Positions 18,208 to 26,730 of a stretch of DNA of 64,000 nt are shown here, one piece after another. Position 1 is the first letter of the stretch; each line of letters begins with the position of its first letter. The stretch comes from Vreelandella malpeensis (GTDB lineage Bacteria > Pseudomonadota > Gammaproteobacteria > Pseudomonadales > Halomonadaceae). Both the position numbers and the translations under genes were made by a program. The notes under the pieces were generated by a model. That model did not search any database, had not been told where the DNA came from, and was given only the letters and a program-made list of their open reading frames with translations. The stretch is taken from assembly GCF_020622355.1 (NCBI RefSeq), contig NZ_WHVL01000005.1:186001-250000 (forward strand), read 5' to 3'.

Positions 18208-19252
18208 GCAGCGCCCTGTAGGCCCCCTCCCAGTTCGGCCACTCCCAGGCGCGGGTATCAAGCCTTGACGGCTGGCACGAGGGCTCGAGGAGCCACGCCG
18301 CGAGCCGCTGATAGAGCCCTTCGACCGTGCCGTCATAGCGGTAAGCCTCGGGATAGAGTTCGGGAAAGCAGAGCCGCTCGGGCACCAGCGGCCGGGCGCC
18401 GCACTGGGCCGCCTCCATCAGGGCCAGACCTTGAAACTCGTGCCAGGTGGTCGAGACCACGATACCCCCACCCGCCAGCAAGCGACGATACTCCCCTACC
18501 TCCTGCGGACCCCAGCAGACGATGTGATCGGCAAGGCGGGCGCGTGCCTGCTCGAACACCGCCGGCTCACCGCGAAAGCGCTGCCCCACCACGGCGAGTT
18601 CAAAAGCCACACCTTCTTCGCTGAGCCGGTACAGCACCGCGAAGAAGTCTTCAGGATTCTTGTCGTACTCCCAGCGGTGGTTCCACAGGATACGCCTTGA
18701 TGCGTTGAGATCGGCTCCGGCTTTCCTGCGCGCCTCGATGGGCACAGGCATTATGCGCGCGCGTGCTCGCAGCGCTTCCAGCGGGCGGGCGGCGGCCAGG
18801 TTGTCCGGCATCTTCTTCAAGAATGCCCGAGCGCCGTCGATGAAGGAGTCGCGGTTGTAGGCAGTGTTGAAAACGATGTCATCGGCGGCCAGGGCCGCAT
18901 AGAGATTCACCATCATCGCCTCTACCGGCGGCGCTTGATCGCTCGAGCTCGGATAGGCGAACTGGTTCTCGTGAAAGTAGACGATCTTGCGCGCCCGGGC
19001 GAGGTGCGGGAAAAGCCCGATGAGCGTGGCCAGATCGACCATCGAGGTGGCGAGCACCACATCGAAGGGCTGGCTCAAGCTAGCGTGCTCCTTGAGCCAC
19101 CAGTTCAAGGGATTGCCGCGAATGCGCCAGGCGAAGTGGCGCGGGGCAAGGCTCAGCCGCGTCCACTCGATATCCTCGAGGCGTGCCGTCAGCTGGTCCG
19201 CCCAGTAGCGGTGGCTAACCGCCTCGTAAGCCGAGAGTAGCAGTACCCGCAT
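18185..19252 (-). CDS. tRNA-queuosine alpha-mannosyltransferase-like glycosyltransferase (DUF3524)
   Basis: A 355-residue GT-B glycosyltransferase. The N-terminal half carries the DUF3524/QTMAN signature: LLLSAYEAVSHRYW, then IVYFHENQFAYP and DIVFNTAYNRDSF. The C-terminal Rossmann half has WNHRWEYDKNPEDFF and STTWHEFQGLALMEAAQCG, matching human GTDC1/QTMAN, which adds mannose to queuosine in tRNA-Asp. A bacterial role in modifying queuosine tRNA is inferred from homology. The start is ATG 19250-19252 after AAGG; a start 17 codons upstream is in frame but adds unrelated residues. It stands alone, convergent with nth and divergent from the exonuclease gene. Confidence 0.82.
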   Translation of the reverse strand: MRVLLLSAYEAVSHRYWADQLTARLEDIEWTRLSLAPRHFAWRIRGNPLNWWLKEHASLSQPFDVVLATSMVDLATLIGLFPHLARARKIVYFHENQFAYPSSSDQAPPVEAMMVNLYAALAADDIVFNTAYNRDSFIDGARAFLKKMPDNLAAARPLEALRARARIMPVPIEARRKAGADLNASRRILWNHRWEYDKNPEDFFAVLYRLSEEGVAFELAVVGQRFRGEPAVFEQARARLADHIVCWGPQEVGEYRRLLAGGGIVVSTTWHEFQGLALMEAAQCGARPLVPERLCFPELYPEAYRYDGTVEGLYQRLAAWLLEPSCQPSRLDTRAWEWPNWEGAYRALLTAPPSP

Positions 19253-19412
19253 CAAAGAAACCTTGTCATCCCAGCGCCTTGGCAAGAGGCTCGAGTATAA
19301 CAAGCCCTGGCCATCCGTGATTGGCCAAGACTTTCACCCAAGGTCGCCTAGGCGCCTTGGTGGGCTGTCATTAAGCTTGAAGATATTTCGCTTCGTGCAG
19401 GAGAATGCCCTC

Positions 19413-19475
19413 ATGATCGTCATCATCGATGATCGCCAGCGCCACCCTACCCGAGTGAGCACCCGACATGGCTGA
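19413..19475 (+). CDS. Possible 20-codon leader ORF upstream of the exonuclease gene
   Basis: ATG at 19413 follows an AGGAG by nine to ten bases and opens a 20-residue frame, MIVIIDDRQRHPTRVSTRHG. Its stop lies across the start codon region of the exonuclease (ATG 19468), in another frame. The exonuclease itself has only a weak binding site, so coupling is conceivable. It may also be chance. Confidence 0.3.
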   Translation: MIVIIDDRQRHPTRVSTRHG

Positions 19476-21414
19476 AGGACTACCGAGGCGGCAGGCGCTG
19501 GTGGGCGGATGGCTCCTGCTCGGCGGTCTCGGCCTGGTAGGCGGCGCCTTTTTCGCGACCTGGCTCGACAGCCGCCTGGCGCTTTCCGGCGCGTCACGAG
19601 TAGCACTCTGGCTGGGCTCGCTGTCCGGCGGCCTCACGCTGCTGGCAGTGGGTTTTCTGCTGGAGCAGCGGCTGTTTCGACCGCTTCGCACGTTGCACGC
19701 GCAGTTGGCAAGGCTTCTTGCCACCCCGAACGCCACGTTCACGCCACCCGATGGCTGGCTGGCTGGCCTGGCACCGGAACTCATCCATATCACTTCTCGC
19801 CTGAAGGACCAACACGACAGCCGCGAGCAGGCGCGCCATGAGGGAGCGCTTGATACTCGGCGCGTTCGCCAGGCTCTCGAGACGCTGCTTCAGCATCTCG
19901 ACACCCCCATCGTGGTATGCGACGGGCATCGACGCATTCTGCTGTTCAACCCGGCCGCCGAGGCGTTCTTTCCTGCCCCCGGCACGCTTGGGCTCGGCAA
20001 GCGCCTGGACACTCTGTTCACCGACCCCGCTCTGGTCGTGCGCTTTCAGGCGCTGATCGATAGCGACCCGGCCAAGGCGCCGCTTCCCCGCGAGATGCTT
20101 GCAAGGTTTGCCGAGCGTACGCTGTCGATCAATCTCACGCGGCTCCACGCTAACCCCGCCGAAGTGCTGATCACGCTGCGTGACGTCACTCACACCTGGC
20201 AAACTCAGCTGGAAACGCGAACTCGAATTCAGCAGGCTCTCGATGCTCTCGATGCAAAGCCTGAAACGCTGGCACTGGGGAACATGATGGCTTCGCTGAG
20301 TTTGCAGAGCGAGCAGTGGCGCTCGATCTGGTCGGATACCTTCTGGGACGTTCTGGACGAGCAGCTCGACCCGGCCCACAAGCTGATCACGCCTATCGGC
20401 GCGCCGGATGGTTTCACAGGCCATGCGCCGTCGCTCGTGGCGCTGTTCGATACCTTGATCAAAAGGCTGCACGGCGAGCTCCCGTACTGTGAATTCGAAG
20501 GAGAGATCAGGCGCGACGGCGAACGTCGCTGGCTCGCCTTGAGCTGGCCGGGCGAACCCGTCGATACCGACACGCTGCAGGGTTGGCGAGTGGTGCGACT
20601 CGAATCGCTCCCCCTAGCGCCAAGCGTCGAGGACGTGCTGAACCTGCATGGAAGCGAGCTGTGGAGCGATGCGAATGCAAGCGCAGGCCGCGCACGACTG
20701 TGCGTATCGCTCCCACACCCGGGCCCACGCCAGGCACCGCCGGCGCAACGCGCGCCGCGCCCCGAATTCCACGACTTCGATATTGCCTACCACGTATCGC
20801 CCGGTACCCCGCTGGATGAACGCCCTATCGAGCAGCTCGAGATCGTCGCCTTCGATACCGAGACCACCGGGCTCGATCTACGCGGCAACGACCGTATCGT
20901 GAGCCTAGGGGCGTGTCGCATCGTCAATGCCCGACTGCAGATGGACGACACCTTCGAGGCGTTGGTGAACCCGCGCCGTCCGATTCCCGCCGCGAGTACC
21001 GCCATTCATGGCCTGAGCGATCGGGATGTCGAGTACGCCCCCTCCTTGCCAGCAGTTTTCGCGCAGTTTCAGGTCTTCACCGGGGAGGCGATCCTTCTCG
21101 CTCACAACGCCTCATTCGACCTCTTGGCGCTGCGTCCCGCCGGCGTGTCGCTTACCAACCCAGTGATCGATACGCTCCTGATCTCGAAGGCGCTCGACAA
21201 GGCGCTTGATGAGCACGACCTGGACGCGCTGGCCGCACGCTACGATCTTGATTGCCCGCCGCTTGACCGACATACCGCGCTCGGGGATGCGCGCCTGGCT
21301 GCAAAGCTCTGGCTTGCGTTGCTTCCCCGTCTTAAAACGCGCAATGTTTCCACTCTGGCTCAGCTTCTAGAACTACAGAAAAGCGCTTATGCCAAGAACG
21401 ATGGCAGCCGCTGA
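19468..21414 (+). CDS. Membrane-anchored PAS domain protein with DnaQ-like 3'-5' exonuclease domain
   Basis: A 648-residue protein. Two hydrophobic segments lie at about 10-30 and 45-65, followed by a short helical region and a PAS-like domain at about 130-240 (IVVCDGHRRILLFNPAAEAFF). From about 455 to the end is a DEDDh exonuclease of the DNA polymerase III epsilon type: FDTETTGL with Asp463 and Glu465, HNASFD in the middle, and HTALGDARLAAKLW at the C-terminal His/Asp block. All catalytic positions are intact. Similar proteins occur in Pseudomonas-type genomes, usually without known function. Sensing coupled to nucleolytic activity at the membrane is inference. Confidence 0.83.
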   Translation: MAEGLPRRQALVGGWLLLGGLGLVGGAFFATWLDSRLALSGASRVALWLGSLSGGLTLLAVGFLLEQRLFRPLRTLHAQLARLLATPNATFTPPDGWLAGLAPELIHITSRLKDQHDSREQARHEGALDTRRVRQALETLLQHLDTPIVVCDGHRRILLFNPAAEAFFPAPGTLGLGKRLDTLFTDPALVVRFQALIDSDPAKAPLPREMLARFAERTLSINLTRLHANPAEVLITLRDVTHTWQTQLETRTRIQQALDALDAKPETLALGNMMASLSLQSEQWRSIWSDTFWDVLDEQLDPAHKLITPIGAPDGFTGHAPSLVALFDTLIKRLHGELPYCEFEGEIRRDGERRWLALSWPGEPVDTDTLQGWRVVRLESLPLAPSVEDVLNLHGSELWSDANASAGRARLCVSLPHPGPRQAPPAQRAPRPEFHDFDIAYHVSPGTPLDERPIEQLEIVAFDTETTGLDLRGNDRIVSLGACRIVNARLQMDDTFEALVNPRRPIPAASTAIHGLSDRDVEYAPSLPAVFAQFQVFTGEAILLAHNASFDLLALRPAGVSLTNPVIDTLLISKALDKALDEHDLDALAARYDLDCPPLDRHTALGDARLAAKLWLALLPRLKTRNVSTLAQLLELQKSAYAKNDGSR

Positions 21415-21574
21415 AAACCGCCGATTCCATTACGAATTTTTGAATAATCGCTGTAAACTGGATAACGTGGGTTAAGAGCAAGTTCCCGCATTTTCTATAC
21501 TTTAATGCGTTGGAACTACTTTTCTAGTGCCATCAAGGTAGAGCCTCATACTATATGACGAGAGCCCGGGGGCC

Positions 21575-22789
21575 ATGGAGTCGATGACAAGGAGCGTACC
21601 GAAATCAGCGTCTCTGGGTTACACCATCGCGTTGCAACCTATCGTCGATGCCGATCTCAACCATGTCGCCGATGAGCTGCTCTACCGTCATCATCACCGT
21701 GAGAGAACCGCGACCATCGACGACGATGTACAGGCGACCGCGCGCGCCTGCGCGGTGGCGATCTACGAGATCGGACTGGAGACGCTTTGCGAGCAACGCA
21801 CCTTGTTCATCAACGTTTCCGAACAGTGGCTGCTCAATTCAGAGCTGTGTCGCCTGCCCACTGATCGCATCGTACTGGAAGTGCTCGAGTCGACGCCCCC
21901 CACCGCAGCGGTTCGCGATGCCATGGCCAACCTCAAGAGCATGGGCTATACCCTGGCACTCGATGATTTTCAGACCGACCAGGATCACGATTCCTTGCTC
22001 GATCATTGCCATATCGTCAAGTTCGATGTCTCTCGCGACCTGCCGCTCGCCCAGATCGAGTCGTTGAGAGCACAGGGTTTCACCCTGCTCGCCGAACGCG
22101 TGGAAACTCATGAAGCCTTCGACCGCTGCAAGGCGCTCGGCTTCTCGCTCTTTCAGGGCTACTTCTACGAGCGCCCTCGCATCCAACGCTCTCGTGGCAC
22201 GCACCGAGACTCATCAAGTCTCACTCACCTGCTCTTGATCACCAAGCTCTATCGCAGCGAGATCGATCTCGGCGATTTATCTCGTTTGATCGCCAAGGAT
22301 GCCTACTTGACCGAGGCGGTGTTGAAACGGGCAAAAGCAGTGACTCATGCCGACTCCCGCACTTCTGACACGCTGCGGGCATCGATAGAACGTCTGGGGG
22401 TGATCGAGCTCAGAATGCTGGTCACCATCATGCTACTGGCAAGTCACGGCCCTGCCAGCAAGCTCGAGATCATCAAAGGGCTTACTCGGGCGCTGGCCTG
22501 CCAGCAGGCGGCGTTCGAGCGTAGCGTGGGCGAAGAGGAGGGGTTCATGCTGGGGCTTTTCTCGCACATGCCGATGATTCTGGATGTGGAGCTCGAGACA
22601 TTGATTCAGCAACTGCCTTTGACCTCGGACCAGGCCAAGGCCTTGACTCAACGCGCTGGCAGACTGGGCGCCTTGTTGAGTGACGTGGAGTCCGCCGAGC
22701 TTGGCGAGCATGTCGACGCGCTACCCGATACGCTACTTGAAAAGGCAGAAATCGAGGCGCAGCGCTGGATGGAAAAGACGCAATTCTAG
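21575..22789 (+). CDS. EAL-HDOD (YuxH/CdgJ-like) signalling protein
   Basis: A 404-residue protein with an N-terminal EAL-related domain (about 15-200) and a C-terminal HDOD domain (about 205-400). The EAL motif itself is replaced (DELLYRHH), while LDDF, KFDVSR and AERVET remain. Lineages with this pattern, such as CdgJ/YuxH, are usually inactive as c-di-GMP phosphodiesterases and act as regulators of motility or surface behaviour. The ATG at 21575 has no clear ribosome site; another ATG three codons later is preceded by GGAG and may be the true start. Its end overlaps the convergent HlyU-like gene by four bases. Confidence 0.85.
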   Translation: MESMTRSVPKSASLGYTIALQPIVDADLNHVADELLYRHHHRERTATIDDDVQATARACAVAIYEIGLETLCEQRTLFINVSEQWLLNSELCRLPTDRIVLEVLESTPPTAAVRDAMANLKSMGYTLALDDFQTDQDHDSLLDHCHIVKFDVSRDLPLAQIESLRAQGFTLLAERVETHEAFDRCKALGFSLFQGYFYERPRIQRSRGTHRDSSSLTHLLLITKLYRSEIDLGDLSRLIAKDAYLTEAVLKRAKAVTHADSRTSDTLRASIERLGVIELRMLVTIMLLASHGPASKLEIIKGLTRALACQQAAFERSVGEEEGFMLGLFSHMPMILDVELETLIQQLPLTSDQAKALTQRAGRLGALLSDVESAELGEHVDALPDTLLEKAEIEAQRWMEKTQF

Positions 22790-23124
22790 GCGTCGGTCGC
22801 CCCCTGCGGCGTTGATGCCTCACGAGGATCCGCCTCGAACATCGCCTCGCCCACCTCATCGATGTAACGCTTGGCCTTGACCACCATCATCTCGTCGCAG
22901 GCCTCGCGACCGGGCAGCATGTCCGAGCGCTCGAAGCGGTGCTCGAGAACGCGCCCATCGGGGTCGACCTTGGTGATCGTGCCACTCACCCGGAACTGAC
23001 CGCCTTGCGAATCCGGTCGGGAGACAATCGTGAAATCCCGGTAGTGAACGGGGTCGGTGGGCCTTACGCCGGTGGTCGGCTTGTCGCCACCGCTCATCAG
23101 GCCTGAAAACAGTTTCTTGAACAT
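22786..23124 (-). CDS. HlyU-family protein
   Basis: A 112-residue protein opening MFKKLFSGLMSGG, with the HlyU-family core of an antiparallel sheet (VHYRDFTIVSRPDSQGGQFR, then GTITKV). In Vibrio the name HlyU is also used for an unrelated ArsR regulator; this protein is the small conserved PF10115-type one of unknown biochemical role. The start ATG 23122-23124 lies eight bases after AGGA; a start two codons earlier would be too close to it. It is downstream of argG, beyond the argG terminator. Confidence 0.75.
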   Translation of the reverse strand: MFKKLFSGLMSGGDKPTTGVRPTDPVHYRDFTIVSRPDSQGGQFRVSGTITKVDPDGRVLEHRFERSDMLPGREACDEMMVVKAKRYIDEVGEAMFEADPREASTPQGATDA

Positions 23125-23158
23125 GACCATTTCCTGACATCTTGTTACGTGCAAGCGT

Positions 23159-23186
23159 AAAAAAAGCGGCCAGCCGTGCTGGCCGC
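23159..23186 (-). terminator. Intrinsic terminator of argG
   Basis: On the minus strand GCGGCCAGC, loop ACG, GCTGGCCGC is followed by seven T. It sits just past the argG stop. Confidence 0.93.
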
Positions 23187-23192
23187 TCGGGA

Positions 23193-24413
23193 TCAGCTTT
23201 GCTTGCGACCCTTGCCTGCCGCGATGCGCAGGCGCAGCGCGTTGAGCTTGATGAAGCCCTCGGCATCCTTCTGGTTGTAGGCGCCGGCATCGTCTTCGAA
23301 GGTAGCGATCGATTCGTCGAACAGCGACTGCTCGGACTTGCGGCCCACCACGGTGGCATTGCCCTTGTAGAGCTTCATGCGCACGACGCCCGAAACGTTG
23401 CCCTGGGTCTCGTCGATGGCGGCCTGCAGCATGCGCCGCTCCGGACTCCACCAGTAGCCGTTGTAGATCACTTCGGCGTACTTGGGCATCAGCTGGTCTT
23501 TCAGGTGCGCCTCTTCACGGTCGAGGGTCAGCGACTCGATGGCGCGGTGGGCGCGCAGCATGATGGTACCGCCGGGGGTTTCATAGCAGCCGCGGGACTT
23601 CATGCCCACGTAGCGGTTCTCGACGATATCGAGACGACCGATACCGTTGTCGCCGCCGAGCTTGTTGAGCTTCTCGAGCACTTCGTGAGGCTTGAGCGCT
23701 TCACCATCGATGGCGACGATGTCACCCTTCTCGAAGGTCAGCTCGACGTAGGTCGGCGTCTCGGGTGCCGCTTCCGGCGAAACACTCCAGCGCCACATGT
23801 CCTCTTCGGCTTCTGCCCAGGGATCTTCCAGGATGCCGCCCTCGTAGGAGATGTGCAGCAGATTGGCATCCATGGAGTACGGCGATTTCTTCTTCTTGTT
23901 GGCGAAGTCGACGGGAATGCTGTGCTCTTCGCAATAGGCCATCAGCTTCTCGCGGGAGGTCAGGTCCCATTCGCGCCAGGGGGCGATGACCTTGACGCCG
24001 GGCTTGAGCGCATAGCCGCCGAGCTCGAAGCGAACCTGATCGTTGCCCTTGCCGGTGGCGCCGTGAGAGATCGCGTCGGCGCCGGTCTCGTTGGCGATCT
24101 CGATCAGGCGCTTGGCGATCAGGGGGCGCGCGATGGAGGTGCCCAGCAGGTACTCGCCTTCGTAGATGGTGTTGGCACGGAACATCGGGTAGACGTAGTC
24201 GCGCACGAACTCCTCGCGAAGATCCTCGATGTAGATCTCCTTGACGCCGAGGGCCTGCGCCTTGGCACGGGCAGGCTCGACTTCTTCCCCTTGGCCGATG
24301 TCGGCTGTGAAGGTCACGACTTCACACTGGTAGGTCTCTTGCAGCCATTTGACGATCACGGATGTGTCCAGGCCACCGGAATAGGCCAGCACAACCTTCT
24401 TGACATCGGACAT
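23193..24413 (-). CDS. argG: Argininosuccinate synthase
   Basis: Joins citrulline and aspartate with ATP cleavage in arginine synthesis. The 406-residue protein has the N-type ATP pyrophosphatase P-loop [12 protein letters not shown] near the N-terminus, ADIGQGEE, and [15 protein letters not shown]. It belongs to the short type (about 400 residues) common in bacteria. The start is preceded by GAGGAG. A strong hairpin lies nine bases upstream of that ribosome site. No argH is adjacent. Confidence 0.97.
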   Translation of the reverse strand: MSDVKKVVLAYSGGLDTSVIVKWLQETYQCEVVTFTADIGQGEEVEPARAKAQALGVKEIYIEDLREEFVRDYVYPMFRANTIYEGEYLLGTSIARPLIAKRLIEIANETGADAISHGATGKGNDQVRFELGGYALKPGVKVIAPWREWDLTSREKLMAYCEEHSIPVDFANKKKKSPYSMDANLLHISYEGGILEDPWAEAEEDMWRWSVSPEAAPETPTYVELTFEKGDIVAIDGEALKPHEVLEKLNKLGGDNGIGRLDIVENRYVGMKSRGCYETPGGTIMLRAHRAIESLTLDREEAHLKDQLMPKYAEVIYNGYWWSPERRMLQAAIDETQGNVSGVVRMKLYKGNATVVGRKSEQSLFDESIATFEDDAGAYNQKDAEGFIKLNALRLRIAAGKGRKQS

Positions 24414-24434
24414 TCTTCACTCCTCTGGGTCAAC

Positions 24435-24461
24435 GACGCCTGCAGGCGGCCTGCAGGCGTC
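24435..24461 (-). promoter_or_regulatory. argG: Strong hairpin in the argG leader
   Basis: A perfect 12-bp inverted repeat (arm GACGCCTGCAGG) with a three-base loop lies just upstream of the argG ribosome binding site. It has no T-run, so it is not a simple terminator. It could protect the mRNA 5' end or act in control; nothing more can be said by eye. Confidence 0.6.
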
Positions 24462-24617
24462 AACGCATGATTTACCGCACGAGTATAGCGCCCTCGCTGT
24501 CCGGCGAACACCGCCGAGGGCGAAGCCCGCGCAAAGCTGCTAGAATCACGCGACTGTTAGCGGTGGCATGCCGTTACTCTTACCTTACCGACTACTCGCT
24601 TTACCAAGGAGAGCTGC

Positions 24618-25286
24618 ATGAGCGAGGCAATAGCCCGTGAAATGATGGCCCAGCGTTTTCGCAGTTATCTACCGGTCGTCATCGATCTGGAAACGGGAGG
24701 GTTCGATGCCCAGCGCGATGCGCTTCTCGAGATCGCCGCGGTGACGCTGACGATGGATTCCGACGGCAACCTGCTGCCTGACGAGACCTACGCCTTCCAC
24801 GTCACGCCTTTTGAAGGCGCAAACGTCGAGCAGTCGGCGCTCGACTTCACCGGTATCAACCTGGACGACCCGCTGCGCAAGCAGGTGGCATTGTCGGAGG
24901 CCGACGCGCTAGCCGAGATCTTTCGTCCTATCCGCAAGTCGGTCAAGGCTCACAACTGCTCGCGGGCGATCCTGGTCGGCCATAATGCGGCTTTTGATCA
25001 CGGCTTTCTCAACGCCGCGTCCAACCGCTGCAACGTCAAGCGCAGCCCCTTTCACCCGTTTTCGAGCTTCGATACCGCCACGCTCGCCGGCTTCGTCTAC
25101 GGCCAGACCGTGCTGGCCCGCGCCTGCCGCGCGGCGGGCATCGAGTTCGACAACAAGGCGGCGCACTCGGCACGCTACGACACCGAACGGACCGCCGAGC
25201 TCTTCTGTGCCATGGTCAACCGCTACAAGGATCTGGGCGGCTGGCGGCTGGCCCAGCAGGAACAGGAGCTCGACACCCCGGAGTGA
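24618..25286 (+). CDS. rnt: Ribonuclease T
   Basis: A DEDDh 3'-5' exoribonuclease that trims tRNA, 5S and 23S rRNA ends. The 222-residue protein has VVIDLETGGFDAQRDALLEI (first Asp and Glu), GHNAAFDHGFLNAA, and HSARYDTERTAELF (His and last Asp). The ATG is preceded by AAGGAG at seven bases. Length is the family norm (215 in E. coli). Divergent from argG. Confidence 0.97.
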   Translation: MSEAIAREMMAQRFRSYLPVVIDLETGGFDAQRDALLEIAAVTLTMDSDGNLLPDETYAFHVTPFEGANVEQSALDFTGINLDDPLRKQVALSEADALAEIFRPIRKSVKAHNCSRAILVGHNAAFDHGFLNAASNRCNVKRSPFHPFSSFDTATLAGFVYGQTVLARACRAAGIEFDNKAAHSARYDTERTAELFCAMVNRYKDLGGWRLAQQEQELDTPE

Positions 25287-25401
25287 CCCCGTGGTGCCCG
25301 ACGCGCCTTTAGGCTAAACTTCGCGCCATTTATGGCGTCCGCTGAAGCGACCCTCACTGTGCGGCGCTCCAACCAATCGAATCAGGAGTCAAGACGTTTC
25401 C

Positions 25402-26661
25402 ATGGCCCAGCATAACGCCTTCTACGCCCAGTCCGGTGGCGTCACCGCCGTCATCAACGCAAGCGCCTGCGGCGTTATCGAAGCCTGCCGTCAGGCGCCC
25501 GACCAGATCGGCAAGGTGTACGCCGGGCACAACGGCATCATCGGCGCGCTGACTGAGGATCTGATCGATGTGACCCAGGAGAGCGACCAGGCGATCGCCG
25601 CGCTCAGACATACGCCCGGCGGCGCGTTTGGGTCGTGCCGCTACAAGCTCAAGGACATCGAGACCCACCGCGCCCAGTACGAGCGGCTGATCGAGGTGTT
25701 CAAGGCGCACGACATCCGCTACTTCTTCTACAACGGCGGCGGCGACAGCGCCGACACCTGCCTGAAGGTATCGCAGCTCTCCGAGAAGCTCGGCTACCCG
25801 CTGACCGCCATCCACGTGCCCAAGACCGTGGACAACGACTTGCCGATCACTGACAACAGCCCCGGCTTCGGCAGCGTGGCCAAGTACATCGCCACCTCCA
25901 CCCGCGAGGCGTCGCTCGACATCGCGTCGATGTGCGCCACCTCCACCAAGGTGTTCGTGCTCGAAGTGATGGGCCGCCACGCCGGCTGGATCGCCGCCGC
26001 CGGCGGGCTCGCCGGTGAAGGCGAAGGCGAACCGCCGCACCTGATCATCTTCCCGGAAGTGGCCTTCGATCGCCGCGCGGTAATGGCGCGGGTCGACGAG
26101 AGCGTCAAGAAGTACGGCTACTGCGTGATCGTCGTCTCCGAAGGGGCACGCTACGAGGACGGTACCTTCCTGGCCGACGCCGGTAACACCGACGCCTTCG
26201 GCCACCGCCAGCTCGGCGGCGTGGCGCCGACGCTCGCCGGCATGGTCAAGCAGGACCTGGGCTATAAGTATCACTGGGCAGTGGCGGATTATCTGCAGCG
26301 CGCCGCGCGCCACCTGGCATCCAAGACCGACGTCGAGCAGGCCTACGCCGTGGGCCGCGAAGCGGTCAGCTTGGCGCTGGCGGGCAAGAATTCGATGATG
26401 CCGGCGATTCGTCGCGTAAGTCAGGCGCCTTACCAGTGGGACGTGATCTCGGCACCGCTTGCCCAGATTGCCAACCAGGAGAAGTTCATGCCTCGTGATT
26501 TCATTTCCGAGGATGGCCTGGCGATCACCCAGGCGTGCCGCGACTACCTCTCGCCGCTCATCCAGGGTGAGGACTTCCCTCCCTTCGAGAACGGCCTGCC
26601 CAAGGTCGCCAAGCTCACGCTCGCCAAGGTGGAGAAGAAACTGCCGGCGTTCTCGCTCTAG
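25402..26661 (+). CDS. pfp: Pyrophosphate-dependent 6-phosphofructokinase
   Basis: A 419-residue phosphofructokinase that by its motifs uses PPi rather than ATP. The first loop reads NGGGDSADT, with Asp in place of the ATP-enzyme Gly, and the catalytic block reads PKTVDNDL with the Lys typical of PPi enzymes. MGRHAGW binds fructose-6-phosphate. PPi-PFK is reversible and can serve gluconeogenesis or sugar-phosphate cycling. Many Halomonas degrade glucose by Entner-Doudoroff, which fits such a role (inference). It ends at a strong shared terminator. Confidence 0.9.
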   Translation: MAQHNAFYAQSGGVTAVINASACGVIEACRQAPDQIGKVYAGHNGIIGALTEDLIDVTQESDQAIAALRHTPGGAFGSCRYKLKDIETHRAQYERLIEVFKAHDIRYFFYNGGGDSADTCLKVSQLSEKLGYPLTAIHVPKTVDNDLPITDNSPGFGSVAKYIATSTREASLDIASMCATSTKVFVLEVMGRHAGWIAAAGGLAGEGEGEPPHLIIFPEVAFDRRAVMARVDESVKKYGYCVIVVSEGARYEDGTFLADAGNTDAFGHRQLGGVAPTLAGMVKQDLGYKYHWAVADYLQRAARHLASKTDVEQAYAVGREAVSLALAGKNSMMPAIRRVSQAPYQWDVISAPLAQIANQEKFMPRDFISEDGLAITQACRDYLSPLIQGEDFPPFENGLPKVAKLTLAKVEKKLPAFSL

Positions 26662-26686
26662 GCAAACGCCGACGCGGCGCTGCTTG

Positions 26687-26725
26687 AACGGAAAACGGGG
26701 CGATGTCATCGCCCCGTTTTCCGTT
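26687..26725. terminator. Bidirectional terminator between pfp and the phosphatase/kinase gene
   Basis: A perfect 19-bp inverted repeat (arm AACGGAAAACGGGGCGATG) with a single-base centre. The A/T tracts inside each arm serve both convergent genes. Confidence 0.92.
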
Positions 26726-26730
26726 CTGGC

